7,849 bases of DNA from Bacteroidales bacterium (GTDB lineage Bacteria > Bacteroidota > Bacteroidia > Bacteroidales > VadinHA17), in assembly GCA_031285575.1 (NCBI GenBank), contig JAITVX010000224.1, positions 1 through 7,849 of the forward strand. Direction: 5' to 3'. The notes under the pieces are model-generated. The model ran no database searches. It was given only the letters and a program-made list of their open reading frames with translations, and was not told the DNA's origin. Position numbers and translations under genes: made by a program. Positions 6,908 through 7,849 of the stretch are shown one piece after another. The number at the start of each line of letters is the position of its first letter. The stretch's first letter is position 1.

Positions 6908-7849
6908 ATGGACAGGGAGATACCCAGGCAGATCAAGATAGCGCGGCAGCGCAAAAATATAATCCGATTGGTAGCAGGACTCGGTGCTATTGTCGCGGCC
7001 GTTGTACTGACAGACATATGGATGTCGGAAACGGTTTCAGTAAAAAACCTCACTATCGGCAAGGTTGACCGGGGCACGATTGAGATCATGGTGAACGCCG
7101 GCGAACCGCTGCTGAAGCTCGATCTGACCTCTGTAGAAACGGAGTACCTGCGAAAATTGGACGAACAAGCTATGTGGCAGAGTAAATTGGTGCAGGTACG
7201 CATAGATTTCGAAAATAGCCTCTCCGAACTGGAAATGCAGCAACAGATCCAATCCATGAAGCTGGATCAACTTTATACCGATTTACAGGGCGAACGTTAC
7301 CTCGACAGCTTGGGAGTTAGTGCGCCGGGCCGAATTGAGCTACGATGAGGCGATACTGCTGCTGACCCAGATGGGGTCACCCGCAAACGAGCGCAAGCGT
7401 GTCGAAGCGGGATTGAAGGTTCAGGAACTGGAATTGAGCATCTTTGAAAAATCGTTGCAGGAGAGTGCCAGACTTCTGGAAGATGCCCGTATATTGTCGC
7501 CTCAGTCGGCCACACTGACCTTCATCAACAATCAGATCGGGAGTCTTGTTCCTCAGGGCACCCAGATTGCAATCGTTTCCGACCTGAGTTGCTTCAAGGC
7601 CGAGGCCGAGGTGACCGACGGATACGCCAATCGTATCCATATTGGGGCTCCGGCGACGATTGAGGTCGCCTCCCAGCGCCTGCCTGGCACCGTGACCAAT
7701 GTCTCGCCTACTACTACAAACGGTGTGATTAACTTTGTGGTCGTACCTGATGCGACCGATCATCCCGAACTTCGGAGTGGGCTGAGATTAAACGTCTTCG
7801 TGCAGTACGGCATCGAGCCATGACGTACTTCGCCTGCCTTACAGTTCTG
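6908..7849 (+). pseudogene. HlyD-family efflux periplasmic adaptor, multiply broken
   Basis: The gene resembles the roughly 415-residue HlyD/MacA-like adaptors of Bacteroidota that link an inner-membrane ABC (MacB/FtsX-type) exporter to an outer-membrane channel. The start ATG at 6908 (MDREIP, basic stretch, membrane segment about residues 18-36) fits the family; an upstream in-frame GTG or TTG gives an unlikely extension. Three departures from the family are visible. First, about 33-35 residues are missing in frame between VNA and GEPLLKLDL (near 7094-7102), removing the first lipoyl half and adjoining strand. Second, at 7316-7320 the frame shifts from LDSLGV to VRRAELSYDEA, with loss of about five turn residues (family: A-G-T-T-D). 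Third, after FVQYGIEP the frame stops at 7821-7823, but DVLRLPYSS, which is the family continuation, resumes in another frame at 7822. The coiled-coil (QELELSIFEKSLQES), second lipoyl half (ARILSPQSATLTFINNQIGS) and beta-barrel parts remain readable. The gene runs off the window. Sequencing error could explain one shift, but not the in-frame deletion. Confidence 0.88.

Noticed and set aside
7820..7849. New gene starting at an ATGA stop/start overlap
   Set aside because: The frame beginning at 7822 (DVLRLPYSS) continues the adaptor family sequence, so the stop is better explained by a frameshift than by a coupled downstream gene.

Overview
The window looks like a chromosomal segment of a member of the Bacteroidota, probably of the order Bacteroidales. 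Three things point there: a secreted protein ending in a type IX secretion (Por) sorting domain, a large Oar-like TonB-dependent outer-membrane receptor, and A/T-rich leaders without Shine-Dalgarno sequences. A -7 box of the Bacteroidota form TAnnTTTG also lies in front of the receptor gene. The HlyD-type adaptor remnant at the right end resembles the Bacteroides/Alistipes-like version of that family. The phylum assignment is fairly firm; anything finer is inference.

Layout. Positions 1-957 (+) hold the 3' end of a T9SS-secreted, Ig-like repeat protein, closed by a strong intrinsic terminator and an 18-bp perfect palindrome. Positions 1133-1435 (-) carry only the C-terminal half of a 2-oxoacid:ferredoxin oxidoreductase gamma subunit. 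Where its N-terminal half should begin, a tandem array of five ~23-bp units takes over (1435-1549). Next come a bulged hairpin and the terminator of the leftward receptor gene. The receptor gene (1668-4955, -) is intact at 1095 codons. A 173-bp gap separates it from an intact waaA/kdtA (5129-6364, -), the Kdo transferase of lipid A core assembly. About 540 bp without a recognisable gene follow (6365-6907). From 6908 to the window end (+) lies a decayed HlyD-family efflux adaptor with an internal deletion and two frameshifts.

The two intact leftward genes both serve the outer membrane, one as a transport or adhesion barrel and the other in LPS core synthesis. Nothing indicates that they form a dedicated pathway, and a weak hairpin and a candidate promoter between them suggest separate transcription. 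The T9SS protein would be secreted to the cell surface or released. On either side of the intact pair the window holds genetic debris: a truncated metabolic gene beside a tandem repeat, and a broken efflux gene. I see no CRISPR, phage, transposase, toxin-antitoxin or defence module. I do not find convincing evidence of a new biological system. The points most worth checking are the tandem array abutting the truncated gamma subunit and the multi-lesion adaptor pseudogene.
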